From: Spirodela intermedia
Lineage: Eukaryota; Streptophyta; Magnoliopsida; Alismatales; Araceae
Direction of reading: 5' to 3'
Assembly (NCBI GenBank): GCA_902729315.2
Contig: LR746275.1
Coordinates: 3,070,501-3,134,500, forward strand
DNA: 64,000 bases
Shown here: piece after piece, positions 1 to 11,380 of the stretch
Position numbering within the stretch: position 1 is the stretch's first letter
Layout of the letters: each line of letters opens with the position of its first letter
Program-made: the position numbers and the translations under genes
Notes under the pieces: model-generated
The model's database searches: none
The model's input: only the letters and a program-made list of their open reading frames with translations
Told to the model about the DNA's origin: nothing

Positions 1-514
1 AATATCAAGCCATCAATTTCTTCACCATTTCCCATCATAAAGATCACAAATCAATAGGATTGATTATGAGTTCCTTGTCTCCTTTGTATGAAGAGTCATA
101 ATCCTTCTCCTTCGATCTCTTCTCCTTCTCCTCCCTCTTTTTCCTCCATTTAAAGGAGAGGAGAAGGGTTTGTAAGAGTTGAAGATAATTGTGAGAGGTG
201 GTGAAGTGGTGAAGAGAAGCTGGACTTGTGAGATTTCCTTCTACAATTGATTTGTGTTTACAATTCATGCAAAACTAATCACATGTTCTAGTCTTGAACA
301 CAGTTGGCAAAGTCTTGTTCAACCATTAAAGCACATCATGTTTTGATGGTGTAATTTTCTGATATTTGCATCCTATTAGTTGTTAATTTCAATTTAAATA
401 TATTCTTTTACTTTATTTTTGTCAACAGCTCATTTGGCTTGGATTATTATATTGTATTTTAGTTTAATGAATTAATTGATTCTAATGTATCATATGGAGA
501 GAAAAAAAGTGAGC

Positions 515-545
<31 letters not shown>

Positions 546-930
546 GGCCCTTGACCAGCCACCCTTGTTCTCCTTCCTTGAAGCATGAGGAGGTGAACCT
601 TCTCTCGTGTGGTCATCAAAGACATAGAGTGCAGCTGATTTAGTTAACAAGTAACACTTACCAATGGCCATTTCTTGTCCTTTTTCTCTCATCACTCTCT
701 ACCCTCCCTATCTCTCTCTCTCTCTCCCCCACATCAGTAGGAATGGTATATTCTTATCCCTGATCATTTGGACATGATACTAACTATTTAAATCACATGA
801 GTGGTCTTGTAATCTATGCATGTGGAAAAAGTGCTGTAAAAAATCTAGTGAAAAATGGGGTTTGGAGAGAGATAAAATCACAATGCAAAATCTTCTCTAT
901 GGTGGCAGAAATTAGGGATTTATCATCTCC
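1..930. repeat. Duplicated low-complexity block, left end of unit A
   Basis: This block recurs, diverged, at about 7785-8640 and 25644-26450, and in part at about 39440-39810. Landmarks are the opening AATATCA..CCATCAATTTC, an AG-rich run near 515-545, a GGTGAACCTTCTCTCGTGTGG motif region near 590-610 and a CT run near 705-727. No coding sequence is recognised. The last part (about 850-930) instead resembles the block at about 7490-7560, so the right edge of this copy is rearranged. It marks the left end of the first array unit visible in the window; the unit may begin outside it. Confidence 0.7.
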
Positions 931-1189
931 CCCTATGTTGAAGTAATTGAGTTGCCCAATCTAGATAGCTTTGAACTCTTGTCAACCTAGTGAAGCTGAA
1001 GTCAATTTCATAACCAAAGTATTGAAGCATTATTGCAAGATTTATCAATTATATTTACATAAATAACATTGAAGGTGAATCTCTCTCACTTCCTCAAGAC
1101 TTCTTTTTACAATTTAGAGGTAAATGTTTCAAGAAAATAGAGGATAAACAAGATTCAAGAGACCTTATGAAGAATATATTTACCACTAA

Positions 1190-1560
1190 CTCTTATCTTT
1201 CTCATGCTATGCATGGTATATCTATTAAATTAGATGGTACTAATTTTTAGTTTTGAAAATCCTCTTTTGAAATGTTTATTGGTGCTCGCAAGAAAAAGTA
1301 TATACTTCAACAAGTTAAGCTGAAGGTTAAGAATGAAGAATAGAAAGCTAATGATGATTGGGTCACTACATGTTTATTGAATAGTATGCTACAATCTTTC
1401 ATCATGCATGCATCATCATATAATTCAGCCAAAAAAAATATGGGAGGTAGTACATGAGTTATACTCCTATAAGAAGAATATTTCTCATCTTTACAAGGTA
1501 TTGGAAGAAATTCAAACCTTTAAAAAAGGTTCTATAGATTTGGGTGATTTGTTATGAAAC
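1190..1560 (+). mobile_element. Degenerate Copia gag fragment
   Basis: Conceptual translation gives the start of a Ty1/Copia gag polyprotein (UBN2-type): a KLDGTNF motif near 1228, then FEMFIGARKKKYIL, then DDWVTTCLLNSML, and after a one-base shift in an A-run near 1432 IWEVVHELYSYKKNISHLYKV and QTFKKGSIDLGDL. At least three in-frame stops (TAG, TGA, TAG) interrupt it, so it is dead. No LTRs were identified around it. It lies in a stretch (about 930-1900) that has no match in the other array units, which fits an insertion. The family call rests on the order of these motifs. Confidence 0.72.
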
Positions 1561-2160
1561 ACTTAGAGATTTATGAAATGAATAAGACAGATATCAGCCT
1601 ATCAGCGAGTAGAAGGATGCCATCCAAGCAGTTGAGTGAAAGATCAAATGATGACCCTAGAGGAGATCCTAACTTCAACATAGATATATGCACTCGTGTG
1701 ACTTGAGGATTCTAACTCTATGTCATAGACAGAGTCATCAGCAGGAGATGAGAGACCATACCCTTATTGGTATCTATAGAGTGATTTTCCAATTTGAATG
1801 AAGATCGTTAACATGAAACTTGTAAGGTCATTATTCTCATATTTTTAATGAGAAATATAATTATATAATACAATAAAATATTAATAAAACTCAAGATCTC
1901 ATAACACGAAAAGGGTCGGATGAGATTTTCCACAAAGAACAAGTTGACAAAGTCAAATTGTATGAAGTCAAGCTTTAAGTTTGGTCAATCTTGTATAAGG
2001 TATGCAATATTGCAGATTTTTGGTCCTCCCTCCATCAAACGAAAAGAAGAAAAATACGAAATTAGTTAAATTGAATATCATTTTTAATATATAACACGTT
2101 ATAGATATCATTATTCTTTTATAATAAATTTATTACAATAAATAAATGATTTATATTTAT
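1561..2160. other. AT-rich gap ahead of nardilysin fragment A
   Basis: No gene is seen. The part from about 1905 to 2050 (AAAGGGTCGGATGAGATTTT, GTTGACAAAGTCAAA) matches the sequence upstream of the nardilysin start at about 41920-42020 and of fragment D at about 33215-33300. It is therefore old nardilysin 5' flank. The rest is AT-rich and probably belongs to the Copia insertion. Confidence 0.5.
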
Positions 2161-5100
2161 CTATTTAGAGTATGTATAAAAGTATATGTAATGGCGGCGA
2201 TCTGGTCGATTTGACCGTCCAGTCCCCGTATTCTCTTTTGACTTCTAATCCGACGACTACCTCCGCTAGGGCCACCGTAGTGTCCGCAGTCCGTTCAAAG
2301 AGCCTTCGCTTCCTACGGCGACTCCGGAGCGGAAGCAACAGGAGGATGCGTCTCCCTCCGGCGTGGTGGTAGCGAAGTCCGTCCGACAGTATGGTGGTCA
2401 AACCGCCGGCCCATAATACGCGCGTGTACAGGGTGCTCCATCTCGCGAATGGACTCTCTGCTGTCCTCGTGTACGATTCTCGGATCTTCCCCGGCGGCCG
2501 TAGAGAAGCGTCTGAAACCCTATAGCGGAGATGGAAGAGGTCGGGGAAGAAGAATGTGATGGGACGGGATAAACGTAGTTAAAGTGAGGAAGATGGAGAA
2601 GACAAGAAAGTCGAGGATGATGCAACGGACGTTGATGAGGGTGGCGGAGATGTGTATAAGAAGAAGAAGGAGAAGAGTGGTGTATTGCGTACAAAAAAGG
2701 TTCGTTCACTTTATCGTTCTCCTGATCTCGAACTCGCCTGCGGCTATCATTCTAATTCGGATTCTTTTATAAACAAATTATTTTTTCATGGATTCGTCTT
2801 TATCTGAAACGTTAGGAGTTCCTATTAGAGCCAACTCCTGCTATTATGTGGTTTCCTTGGGACTTGAAGAACCAAAGTCCATACGTCTTTGGTACACTTG
2901 GTTGCACTCGTAATTTTTAGTGCGGATATCATTTGTGCAAATTACCCTGAACTCAAGTGGACTGAAGGTCAATGTCCAATTTATCCAATGAAGTTCAGAA
3001 TTAACAATTAACACCATCCTTTCTTGTGTGCACATCCACCCACACAAATGTACAGGTCTCTATTTCAGAGGAATGTAAAATCAGCGGGGGTTACTGTTTT
3101 TTGAATTGAGAGTATAGTAGTCTGATGTTTGTGCCAATGTCATTTATGAATAGTGTTAGTTCTTCTTAAGATTGAATCTTCTTCGACGGTTTAGTTCTAT
3201 TTTATTGTATTGCATTATCAATGCCGAGATGATCTGTAATTCGCAGAATATATGCTTTTCATGGGAAGTTCTGAATATGAAGATGAAAAAGAGCTTCGTT
3301 TCTTCTGTTTGGCATCCGAGCATTTCACTTAGACTTGGCGTTCTAAGATGGTTTGCCCATCTAACTTTTCTTTGTGATTGAGTGAATTAAATAGGTTTCG
3401 AGTTTATATTTCCTCACGTTGTCAACCTGATGGTTTTTTTTGCCAGAATCTGTTATTTACTTTCAAGGAAGGAGATTCACAATTTTAATGTGCAATCTGG
3501 TAGCTCGTATGTACCAGCATGTCTTTGCTGTGGGTCTTACTTGGCCGCATTCTTCTAGGAAGCATTAAATGTCTCTGAATTCCCAGATCCTCTGATCCCT
3601 AAGTCTTTCTGGAACCTAGCCTACCACAATCTTTGGAATATCAAATGATTTAGGACTCATGCTATGATGATGCTAGAATTTGTATTACTGAAAATAGAAG
3701 TTAAACCTGTCGTTAAGAGCAGAGGTCGCCATCCTTCCAAAGGCAGTTTTTTGTCCCATTCCGTCTACCATATCTCTGGTTTACTGGACATCTTTCTGTA
3801 CCTTTTAACTGATGCTAATATTACTAGTCTAAAGATCTCAAATGTTACTTTTGCTAGGGTACTTTTATTACTTCTTTCAACCAGATCGCTCTCCTTATTT
3901 CTCAAATTCCGGAATCATTTTCAGTAAAACAGAAAAGTTGAGATCTCTACTGTTATCGTCATGTCTTCCATTCTGTGTTTAAATACCCTAAAATTAATAT
4001 ATCGCTATAGGTCTAAAAAGTATATACTAGATAACTTGCAGGTCGTATTCCACTGTTTTAGCCATCCTGAAAATGAAAAGAATTATAGGTTAAGACGTCC
4101 TTCAATAAGGTATATGGCTCCTTTTCCTGTCTATTCCACTTTCAAACTGTTGAACAAGTTTACCTGTCTAGATACTTGGTGAAGCAAGATAAGAGAACGA
4201 AAATCCTTCTCCTTCAAAACACTTCTTCGAGTTCAAGCCTGTCATCTCACAGTTTACACAGTCTATCTTAAGACCAATAGATTCTTCCTCAAGCTTTGAC
4301 ATCATTCAGTCTCACAGATCCTTCTGTGCAGATAACACCGAAAGAGTGCTACCAGCATGAAGTTATGGTTTAAATCCCTGAATCCAACTCAGATTCTGCA
4401 CTCTCATGTTATTCTACCTAAAATTCTTCATGCAAAATAATTTCTTTTTTTACCCATTTTCAACACGAATGTTTAATATATCTACTACCACATTACTAGC
4501 ATTCAGGAGATGCTTCCAGATATTTGAGATGCTTTTGATGTCAGTACGCACCTAATGTCGGACTCTGGATCTTCTATTATACTCGTGTTTCATTAATTAC
4601 TACTGTCGTCCACCTCCATCCATCTTCCATTTTGCGGAGTCAATTTCGTTGAAAAGGCGGTTTTAATTTTCTGGTGTTAAGACTGTCTGTGCTTCATTTT
4701 GTCTTTATGTCTATATATCCTTTTCTAGTTAATATCCTGCTATCCTCAGTGAACGACTACAGTAATGTTCAAAGAAATCTGCATTTCATGCCTGGTAGAT
4801 TCTTTGCTGCTGACTAGGATTTTATGAAAGCGGAGAGGGAATACATCGAAAGATTAGAATGCATTTAATCCATCACATCTTCTACTTTGCACAGAAGGGG
4901 ACAGACCCATCTTTCTGTATCATATGCTATCTCAAAATCCAGCTGGAGAATCTGAGCTTAATGTCGACATTGATGACTTAAATGCACTCATTTCAGTGAA
5001 ACTTTAATCGTCGTCTTTTCAAAGTAATTTTCCAGCCATTTGAATTTTTGCTGAAACCAGAATGTACTTCTTGTCGGTGAATAGTTTTTCATGAATTGTG

Positions 5101-5290
5101 CCTTGTGACATGTTTTCTGCTTATTTTTTACTCACTTCTTGAACTACTTTCGAGCCAATTCTGCCGCTTTCTTTAGCCTTCCTCAGTGATTGAAATTTTT
5201 TTGCTTTCTACTATGACTGTTACGTTTCCAAGAACTATAGTGGACGTGCTACCCTAATTAAACCGGGCAGCTATCGTATATATTTAACAG
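2160..5290 (+). pseudogene. Nardilysin 5' fragment, copy A (promoter flank to broken exon 4)
   Basis: This is a genomic copy of the 5' part of the intact gene at 42385. It keeps the 5' flank/UTR from about 2190. Exon 1 (about 2346-2697) aligns almost throughout, but a one-base deletion just after the ATG shifts the frame and a TAG follows the FPGGRREASETL region; the end of exon 1 still has AAG|GT. Exon 2 and its surroundings are deleted: the text jumps from intron 1 (about 2825) to the block that normally follows exon 2. Exon 3 (about 3247-3293) keeps its CAG acceptor but the donor GT is CT. Exon 4 starts at about 5212 without its AG acceptor and ends after about 60 bases at the breakpoint shared with copies C and D. 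It cannot make peptidase, because neither zinc-binding histidine remains. Confidence 0.9.
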
Positions 5291-5671
5291 TGCATTTACT
5301 TTGATGTTTAGTGATGCTGAACTACCGGATTAAATTCCTCACCTGAAGAGATAACTTATCAGAGGATTTACTATATCTGATGTATCGAGAAACCATCTGG
5401 TATGGTTCAGAGTGACCATAGTCCAGGATGTAGAGAAAAAAGAGGAAAATGCTACCGCAGGGAATGAATATGGATCACGAGATGCAAAACAGGAAGACAG
5501 GCACGGCGAATAAGTATCATATCTCATAGATAAAGGGACTCCCAAGGCGCCTACTTTGTCAAGCAACAGAATGTAGCAATATCCAGTCCACAGTAATGCC
5601 CATTTTTGCTCTCTCAAAGCTTATTAGCGCGGGGTAGCAGTTGTCGGAGAAGTCTCATCTGCAGCCAGGCT
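5291..5671. other. Region between nardilysin fragment A and LTP gene 1 stop
   Basis: This 3' flank of LTP gene 1 (minus strand) meets the end of nardilysin fragment A. It matches, diverged, the corresponding spacers at about 22740-22970, 32060-32430 and 37250-37677. No independent gene is seen. Confidence 0.55.
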
Positions 5672-6145
5672 TTAAGGAATTCTGCACAAAAGGCAAAGGC
5701 CAAACCCACGAGAATCGGGGTTATGGGTCAGTCACCATGGACTCAAGTGTCCGCGTTTCTTAGCGTTGTTTTAGCGGCGGGGAATAATGTACCTGCTGCA
5801 GTCGATGGGGAGTTGTATAGGGAAGAAGAAGTTGAAGCCGCACTTCTGAAGGACTTCTGTTACCTTTGTGGGGATGAGCCCGGAAACAGTCGGGAGTAAT
5901 TCGTTCAGGCACACGCAGATTTGTTGGCGGTCCGCAGTCGTCCTTCCCAGCGGAATCAGATTGTTTATGCCCTGGCAGCACCCGGGCGCCGGGACGGGAT
6001 CAATGCCTTGGACATAGCCAACGCAGGGAGTGAGCTGCGTTTTCACCGTTTCGCAGTCCACAGCTGCGTTTGCGTAAGGCGCCACCGCTAGGAGGCACGC
6101 GACCATGGCAGCGAGGAGAATGCGAATCCCGCCCTTGGAGGCCAT
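5672..6145 (-). CDS. Non-specific lipid-transfer protein (LTP1-like), type I copy 1
   Basis: This is a predicted secreted lipid-binding protein of the plant LTP1/prolamin superfamily, moving or binding acyl lipids in the wall or cuticle. Exon 1 is 6145-5793. A 111-nt intron (GTACAT...TGTGCAG) follows, and a 10-nt exon 2 at 5681-5672 encodes the end Ile-Pro-stop, giving 120 residues. Residues 1-27 form a signal peptide ending in Ala-Asn-Ala. All eight cysteines of the LTP fold are present (31, 41, 56/57, 77/79, 102, 116) with spacing X9, X14, CC, X19, CXC, X22, X13. ADRQ (71-74) carries the conserved arginine. The start is fixed by the signal peptide, by the AGCCATGGC context and by a TATATA box about 55 bases upstream. 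It lies tail-to-tail with nardilysin fragment A and is a close paralogue of the gene at 22970-23437. If the intron is kept, six other residues follow Arg118. The exon 2 position is inferred from matching acceptors in three paralogues. Confidence 0.9.
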
Positions 6146-6198
6146 GGCTAAACCTCGATCCCACTACGCTGGTACCCTGTATATTCCTCCTGGCGGAG

Positions 6199-6207
6199 GG
6201 ATATATA
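6199..6207 (-). promoter_or_regulatory. TATA box of LTP gene 1
   Basis: The minus strand reads CTATATAT here, about 55-60 bases before the ATG at 6145. The same box in the same setting (GGAGGGATATATAGGAGTGG on the plus strand) stands upstream of the second type I gene at about 23494-23502. Confidence 0.65.
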
Positions 6208-6239
6208 GGAGTGGAGGTTGAACCATAAAGACAGGTCTT

Positions 6240-7784
6240 TGGGGTTAGACCAGTTGTGAGATCAACACTTAAAGAAAATTTAATTGGACGAAATCTGTGT
6301 TCGTTGGCGGTTTGGGTGCTGTGCCGCCAAATCAATTAGACCATGCGGATTTAACACCTTGATATCCGGGCGTGCCCAATGAATATGATACATTCAATGC
6401 GAGATTGTTCCATCCATCAAATACCAACCATTCGGTGAAGCCCCACTGCCGGGGACGACACTTTTGTACCATTTTTTACGAACATCCATGCCCAAAGCGC
6501 AACAGTAGGCGTCCTCTTCGCCGCCCAGAAAACCCCCACAAAATTAATGTCTGATTCTTGAGGGCAGTCTCTGGGAATGCTCCATTCACCGCGTTGGACA
6601 CTGGGTGGACGCATAGTGAACGAATTGTGGAGAGGAAAAAAACCAAGATAACTAGAAAACATATCGTTACAACTCTGACAGGGACGAAAGCCTCTTTGTT
6701 CACGTCATATTCCATCCACGGTTGTTCGTCTCCTGTGTGCCTCGTCTATCCGCAAGGCAAATCCCAGTAACTCTGACGGACGAAGCGCATCAGAAATGGA
6801 GTGGGTAGAACCTCATTACCCTATGATATTATGTCCTCAGCCATCATTTCCTCGTATCTTCTTTAGTAATACTTGATATGACAGAAACACATCCAAGGAG
6901 CAGATTGCACCGAATGGAGTGGAGGAATCCATCAAAACTGATGATCAGGAACCCACAATGCGACGTAGGCCATAGGTTGATTATAAGAAAACTTTAGTGA
7001 CATCGAGCTTTCTCTATTACAGATTTTTGGGAACCTCCACGCGTCCTTTAATTCTGACTATATTAAGATGCGCCCACTTTCTGTGTTCTAATATTTAGGA
7101 AAAGTGAAAACGAAAATGTCATTACTTGTTCCCGTATTCATTGTTTTGCATTCAATCCTTAGGTACGGGCACCATGACAGCTGATCAGGAGCACGAATCA
7201 GCGATTTTAGCTTGAATTCAGTCTAGAAATGGTGTTTGGATTCACAGTTGAAAACTTGAAAGAACGGTCAAACCATTATTCCTTGTTGACCATGTCGTAC
7301 TATTTTGTTGGCTGGTCAAACCAGTCAGTCTATTCACTATTAGTGAGGAACGGTAATCCATAGGGGCTTCCATCCACTTATCCCGCTGTTCTTTTTTTCT
7401 CTCTCATCATCTATTTAAAGTCTAAGGTTGACTTCGTCAACCAGTCGAGAAAAATTCCTGTATAAAACCTGTTGAAAAAAGGGGGTTTATCGGGAGAAAG
7501 AACATGATGGAAAACCCTTTCTCTACAGCCTCAGAAATTAGGGATTTGGCATCTCCCGGTATCTGGTCGCTTTGGTCGTGAGTCGATCCTCTATTCTTGT
7601 ACCCTTTTTCCTCATACACAGAGAAGCATCTCTTTCCTTTTTCGTTGGGCGTGAAAAAGTGTATTAACCTCTCCATACCACGTTGAATCAGAGGCGCCAT
7701 TAGTCTCTCTTTTTATTTTTTCCCCTTTTCTAGTATTGGTAACTTTGTTGATATTGTAGTGTCTCATGCTTATTCTTTCACTGA
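6240..7784. repeat. LTP type I upstream block, copy 1
   Basis: This gene-free stretch upstream of LTP gene 1 is repeated at about 23520-25640. Landmarks are the gap around 6300-6350, a block near 6400-6720 whose minus strand encodes a hydrophobic reading frame (FVPVRVVTICFL), and 7260-7780 with the CCTTGTTGACCATG region. A weaker match lies upstream of the type II gene at about 38400-39400. No functional gene is assigned; the hydrophobic frame shifts between copies. Confidence 0.6.
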
Positions 7785-8640
7785 AATATCAGGCCATCAA
7801 TTTCCTGGCCATTTCCCCATCATAAAGATCAGGGATCTGCAGGATTGATGGTGGGCTCCTTGTCTGCTTTATTTAAGGAGTTGGGATCCCTCTCCCCCTG
7901 TCTCTTCCTCTTCTCCTCCCTCGTTTTCGTCTATTTAAAGGAGAGGAGAAGGGTTAGTAACGGTTGAGGATAATTATGGGTGGTGGTGAAGAGGTAGAGA
8001 GAAGTGAACGTGTCGTGAGATTTCCTTCTACAATTGATTTGTCCTTACAGTACATACTAAATTAATTGCGTGTTCTGGTCTAGAAGACAGTTGGCAAAGT
8101 TCTGTTCAAATATTAAAGCATATCATGTTTTTCTAGAGAAATTTAATGCTATTTCCATCCAATTAGTTGTTAATTCAATCTAAATAGATTGTTTTGCCTT
8201 ATTGTCGTCAGCGGCTCATCGGGCTTGGGATATTTTATTATATTTAGTTTACTTAATTCATTGATTCTAATGTATTATATGGAGAGAGAAAAATGAGCAA
8301 GATAGAGAGAGACAAATAGAGAGAGATGGCTCTCTGACCAGCCACCCCTCTTCTCCTGGAAGTGCGAGGAGGTGAACCTTCTCTCGTGTGGTCACCGGAA
8401 ACACAAAGAGTGCAGCTGATTTAGTTAACACGTAACACTTACCAGCGGCCATTTCCTATCTTTCTTCTCTCTCTCTCTCTCTCTCCCACATTATGAACGG
8501 TATATTTGGCTCATGTGGCTACTTTTTCTTGTCCCTGACCATTCGTACTCGATACTAACCATTTAAATCACTTGTTCCGTCGTACTTAACGAAATGTGAG
8601 TGGTCTGGTAATCTATGCACGAGGAAATAGTACTGAACTA
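7785..8640. repeat. Low-complexity block of unit B with (CT)n tract
   Basis: This is a copy of 1-850. It starts AATATCAGGCCATCAATTTCC, has an AG-rich run near 8282-8328 and a (CT)n tract at about 8465-8485. No gene is seen. It is the left edge of array unit B. Confidence 0.7.
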
Positions 8641-8839
8641 GGCGACGGTTGTGGGTGGATCACTCGATGTGACATCACTATATTCGGCAGTAGAGCGCAA
8701 GACAAAGAAAGCCGTTGAGGGGGCGCGCAGGATAAGAAAATACTATCGATAACAGCAATTTCATGGAAAACAAAGGGCATGTGATAGCCTGCAACATCAA
8801 GAAGAGAAGGAAGCAAAAATCTAGTCCAAGTGATCTGCG

Positions 8840-9230
8840 AGGCAAACTAGGCGGAGGCGAGCTGCGCCAAGGCTTCTATGAATGTTGCATGTAGGAGACG
8901 GCCAAACCGACGACGGGTATGCAATAACCGAAACAGTGAGGTTCATGGCCTAGTGAAAGGAGAGCAAAAGACTCGGTTCAGTTAGTACTGGTGCTTGCGC
9001 TGTACTAGTCATGGAGAAAGGAGGACAGTGTTGTCAACGTGGTTGCAGGTTTGTTGGCGGTTGACCCCCGTCTTGGCCTGCTAATTGAGACTCTGGCATC
9101 GTCACAGATGCCGGGTCTCTCCCGCCGATGTAGTTGACCCACAGGTCGATCGATTGGATAACCTTTGAGCACCTCACAATAATGATCTTGTAAGCATTAA
9201 TACAGCCTCCCCAGCTCAAGACTCTACTCA
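8840..9230 (-). pseudogene. LTPb pseudogene, copy B
   Basis: This is a decayed minus-strand LTP gene of a third type, best seen in the longer copy at about 40640-41093. The minus strand still reads CSKV, then LWVNYIGGRDPAS, the region around cysteines 1 and 2 of an LTP. The signal-peptide end (INA) is recognisable near 9195. The second cysteine codon is lost, the frame is broken afterwards, and the middle of the mature domain is partly deleted compared with 40740-40900. No functional product is expected. Confidence 0.62.
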
Positions 9231-9504
9231 TGTTCCGTATTTGGTCAAAGATGCTCTTTCTGGCTTCAGATCGTACTCGGTTTGTTTTTTTCCGGCATTA
9301 TTATTAAGCACATGGCTCTGAGAGGAAAGGTTCACGGCAGAGAGATGTTAAAACACTGAAAATCTTGAATGGAGCCAACAGTGGTGGTTGGGAAACTCGC
9401 ATTTCTGCGGCTGGCTCGTTACGAAATGCTACCAGACGGTAAGTAATTGGAGAGAAATATACAAGAGAAAACGGATCCGGAATATCAATAAAATAGAGCA
9501 GAAG

Positions 9505-11380
9505 TGCTAGCGTCCATGTCATCATGGGTATGAGACTCTGCGCTGTCCCCGTGCACGATCCTGTGATCTTTCCCGACGGCCGTAGGGAAGCGTCTGAAAC
9601 CCGAGATGGAAGAGGACGGAGAAGAAGAATGTGATGAGACGGGATGAACGTAGTCGTTGTGAGGAAGATGGGGAAGAAGAGGAAGTGGAGGGTGATGATA
9701 GGGGCGTTGGCTCACTTCCCCGTTCTAATGATGTCGGGCTCACATGCGCCCGTCCTTCTAATTCGAAATTATTTATAACTAAATTTTCTGGTAATTGATG
9801 CGTCTCTGTCTAAAACGTTACGAGTTCCTGCATTTCAAGGATCAGTTTGTAACATAGCGTAATTCGGAGCAGATGTCGGCCATATTCTCTGACGGATGAC
9901 TTCTTGGACCATGAACTGAAAATGGCGGATTGATGGTATTTCATCCTGCTTCAGAATTGAGCTGCCGAAAGAATTTTGACTTGGAAAAAGCTCGTTCATT
10001 TATCCGCCAGTTTTCTAAGATCATCGTTCTTTCTCAACTTCTGTAGAAGGCTAGTGAGCCAGATGGAACAGGCAGCAACAAATGTGCTGCAGGCTCTTCG
10101 ATGTATAAGCAATCTAAACCATCTTTATTTGGTTCCTTACGGGCATTAGTTGCGAATTAGCCCCAGAACCCGTCAAGAAATGATGGAAAGGTGATGTCGT
10201 TCGGTTTTCTGGGTTTTTGAAACGAAATAAAAAACGTTTGGCGTAAAGTATCCGTCCATACTCAAAAGAATAAATGGGAAGGGTATGCAACGATGGTGTT
10301 TCATTCACTGATATCTCGAATGCCCAGCTTGCACGTTTAATGCTTTCCTGAAACATTGGAAATTGATTCATCAGTCATGTTTGACAGCTCATGGAAAACC
10401 GCGTGAAATTCGATGTCATTTTTTCCTGTAAGACTGTTTAACAGAACGAATGAAATGATCGAATCTGTGCTGGAATAGGTTAGACATTCATTTCTAGGTC
10501 TTGTAATCGTAGTGATTGAGAACCAGATAAAAACAGAATATTTTATTTAAATCATTGCTTGTATTAGACGACATACTGTTATATTTGGATCTGCGATCTG
10601 ATAACAGTTTTCAAATGTATTGTTTTTAGTCAGCTTTTGTGACTTTTTGTTTCCAGGATTTGAAATAAAATACAGTCTTGACTGTGTATTTGTCACTTCT
10701 CCATAGGATTATACGAACTTTCTTGCTGACAAAGACATAATGACAAAAGCGAATATCTTGCCTGATTAGTATTTTTCCAATTAGAACCATATTCATCTAT
10801 TTATGATTTTGTTTTTCTTTTCAATACATAACAAATTTCTCTCTAGTAGATGATAAGAAACTTCTTTCCTGCTTTCTGTTGTACAGCGTGTGATCTATGT
10901 TATCGTGTATTCTATTCTTCAATTAATGCTGTTGGAATTTCGCTCCTCTATTACCATTAATCACCTGGTTAGGTAGTTTTCAATGATATGTTGCCTGCGA
11001 CTTTTGGTATTATTTCGTAATGCTTATGGATATCTTTATTCAAGCACTGCCTTCTTTCAGTCTGCAGCTGCAATGTGCGTAGGAATGGGTAGGGTCTCAG
11101 ATCCACATAAAGCATTGGGCCTTGTATGTAGTCTAGGTTTGCTAGCCTTTACTCTTCAGGGCTACATTTGTATGCTAATTTGATCCAATTCCTGATCGCA
11201 CATGATAATGAGAAAGCTTTCATTTATCATGTTTACACATGGGCCTTGCACCATTTCTTGGTTTTTACATGTTTTTTGATTTTGCATCCTGAACTAGCTG
11301 GTTAATGTGTCTGTCAATTGCACTTGTTAAGTCAGCATATGCAGCGAAGAGAAAAAAAGATTTATTCTTGTTAAATGTAA
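9505..11380 (+). pseudogene. Nardilysin 5' fragment, copy B (exons 1-2, promoterless)
   Basis: The exon 1 remnant (about 9534-9700) begins abruptly: LTPb upstream sequence (GGGTATGAGA) is joined directly to the middle of exon 1 (CTCTGCGCTGTCC). Promoter, start codon and the first 33 or so codons are gone. The 3' end of exon 1 with its splice donor is also deleted (GGGCGTTGGCTCAC). Copy C has both junctions. Exon 2 (11061-11136) keeps CAG and GT borders and reads AAAMCVGMG, but the codons for the zinc-binding His are changed (..LVCSL). Intron 2 breaks off near 11380, where Copia-like sequence begins. Confidence 0.88.

Noticed and set aside
2398-2709. 103-codon minus-strand frame
   Set aside because: Antisense of the acidic, purine-rich exon 1 of nardilysin fragment A.
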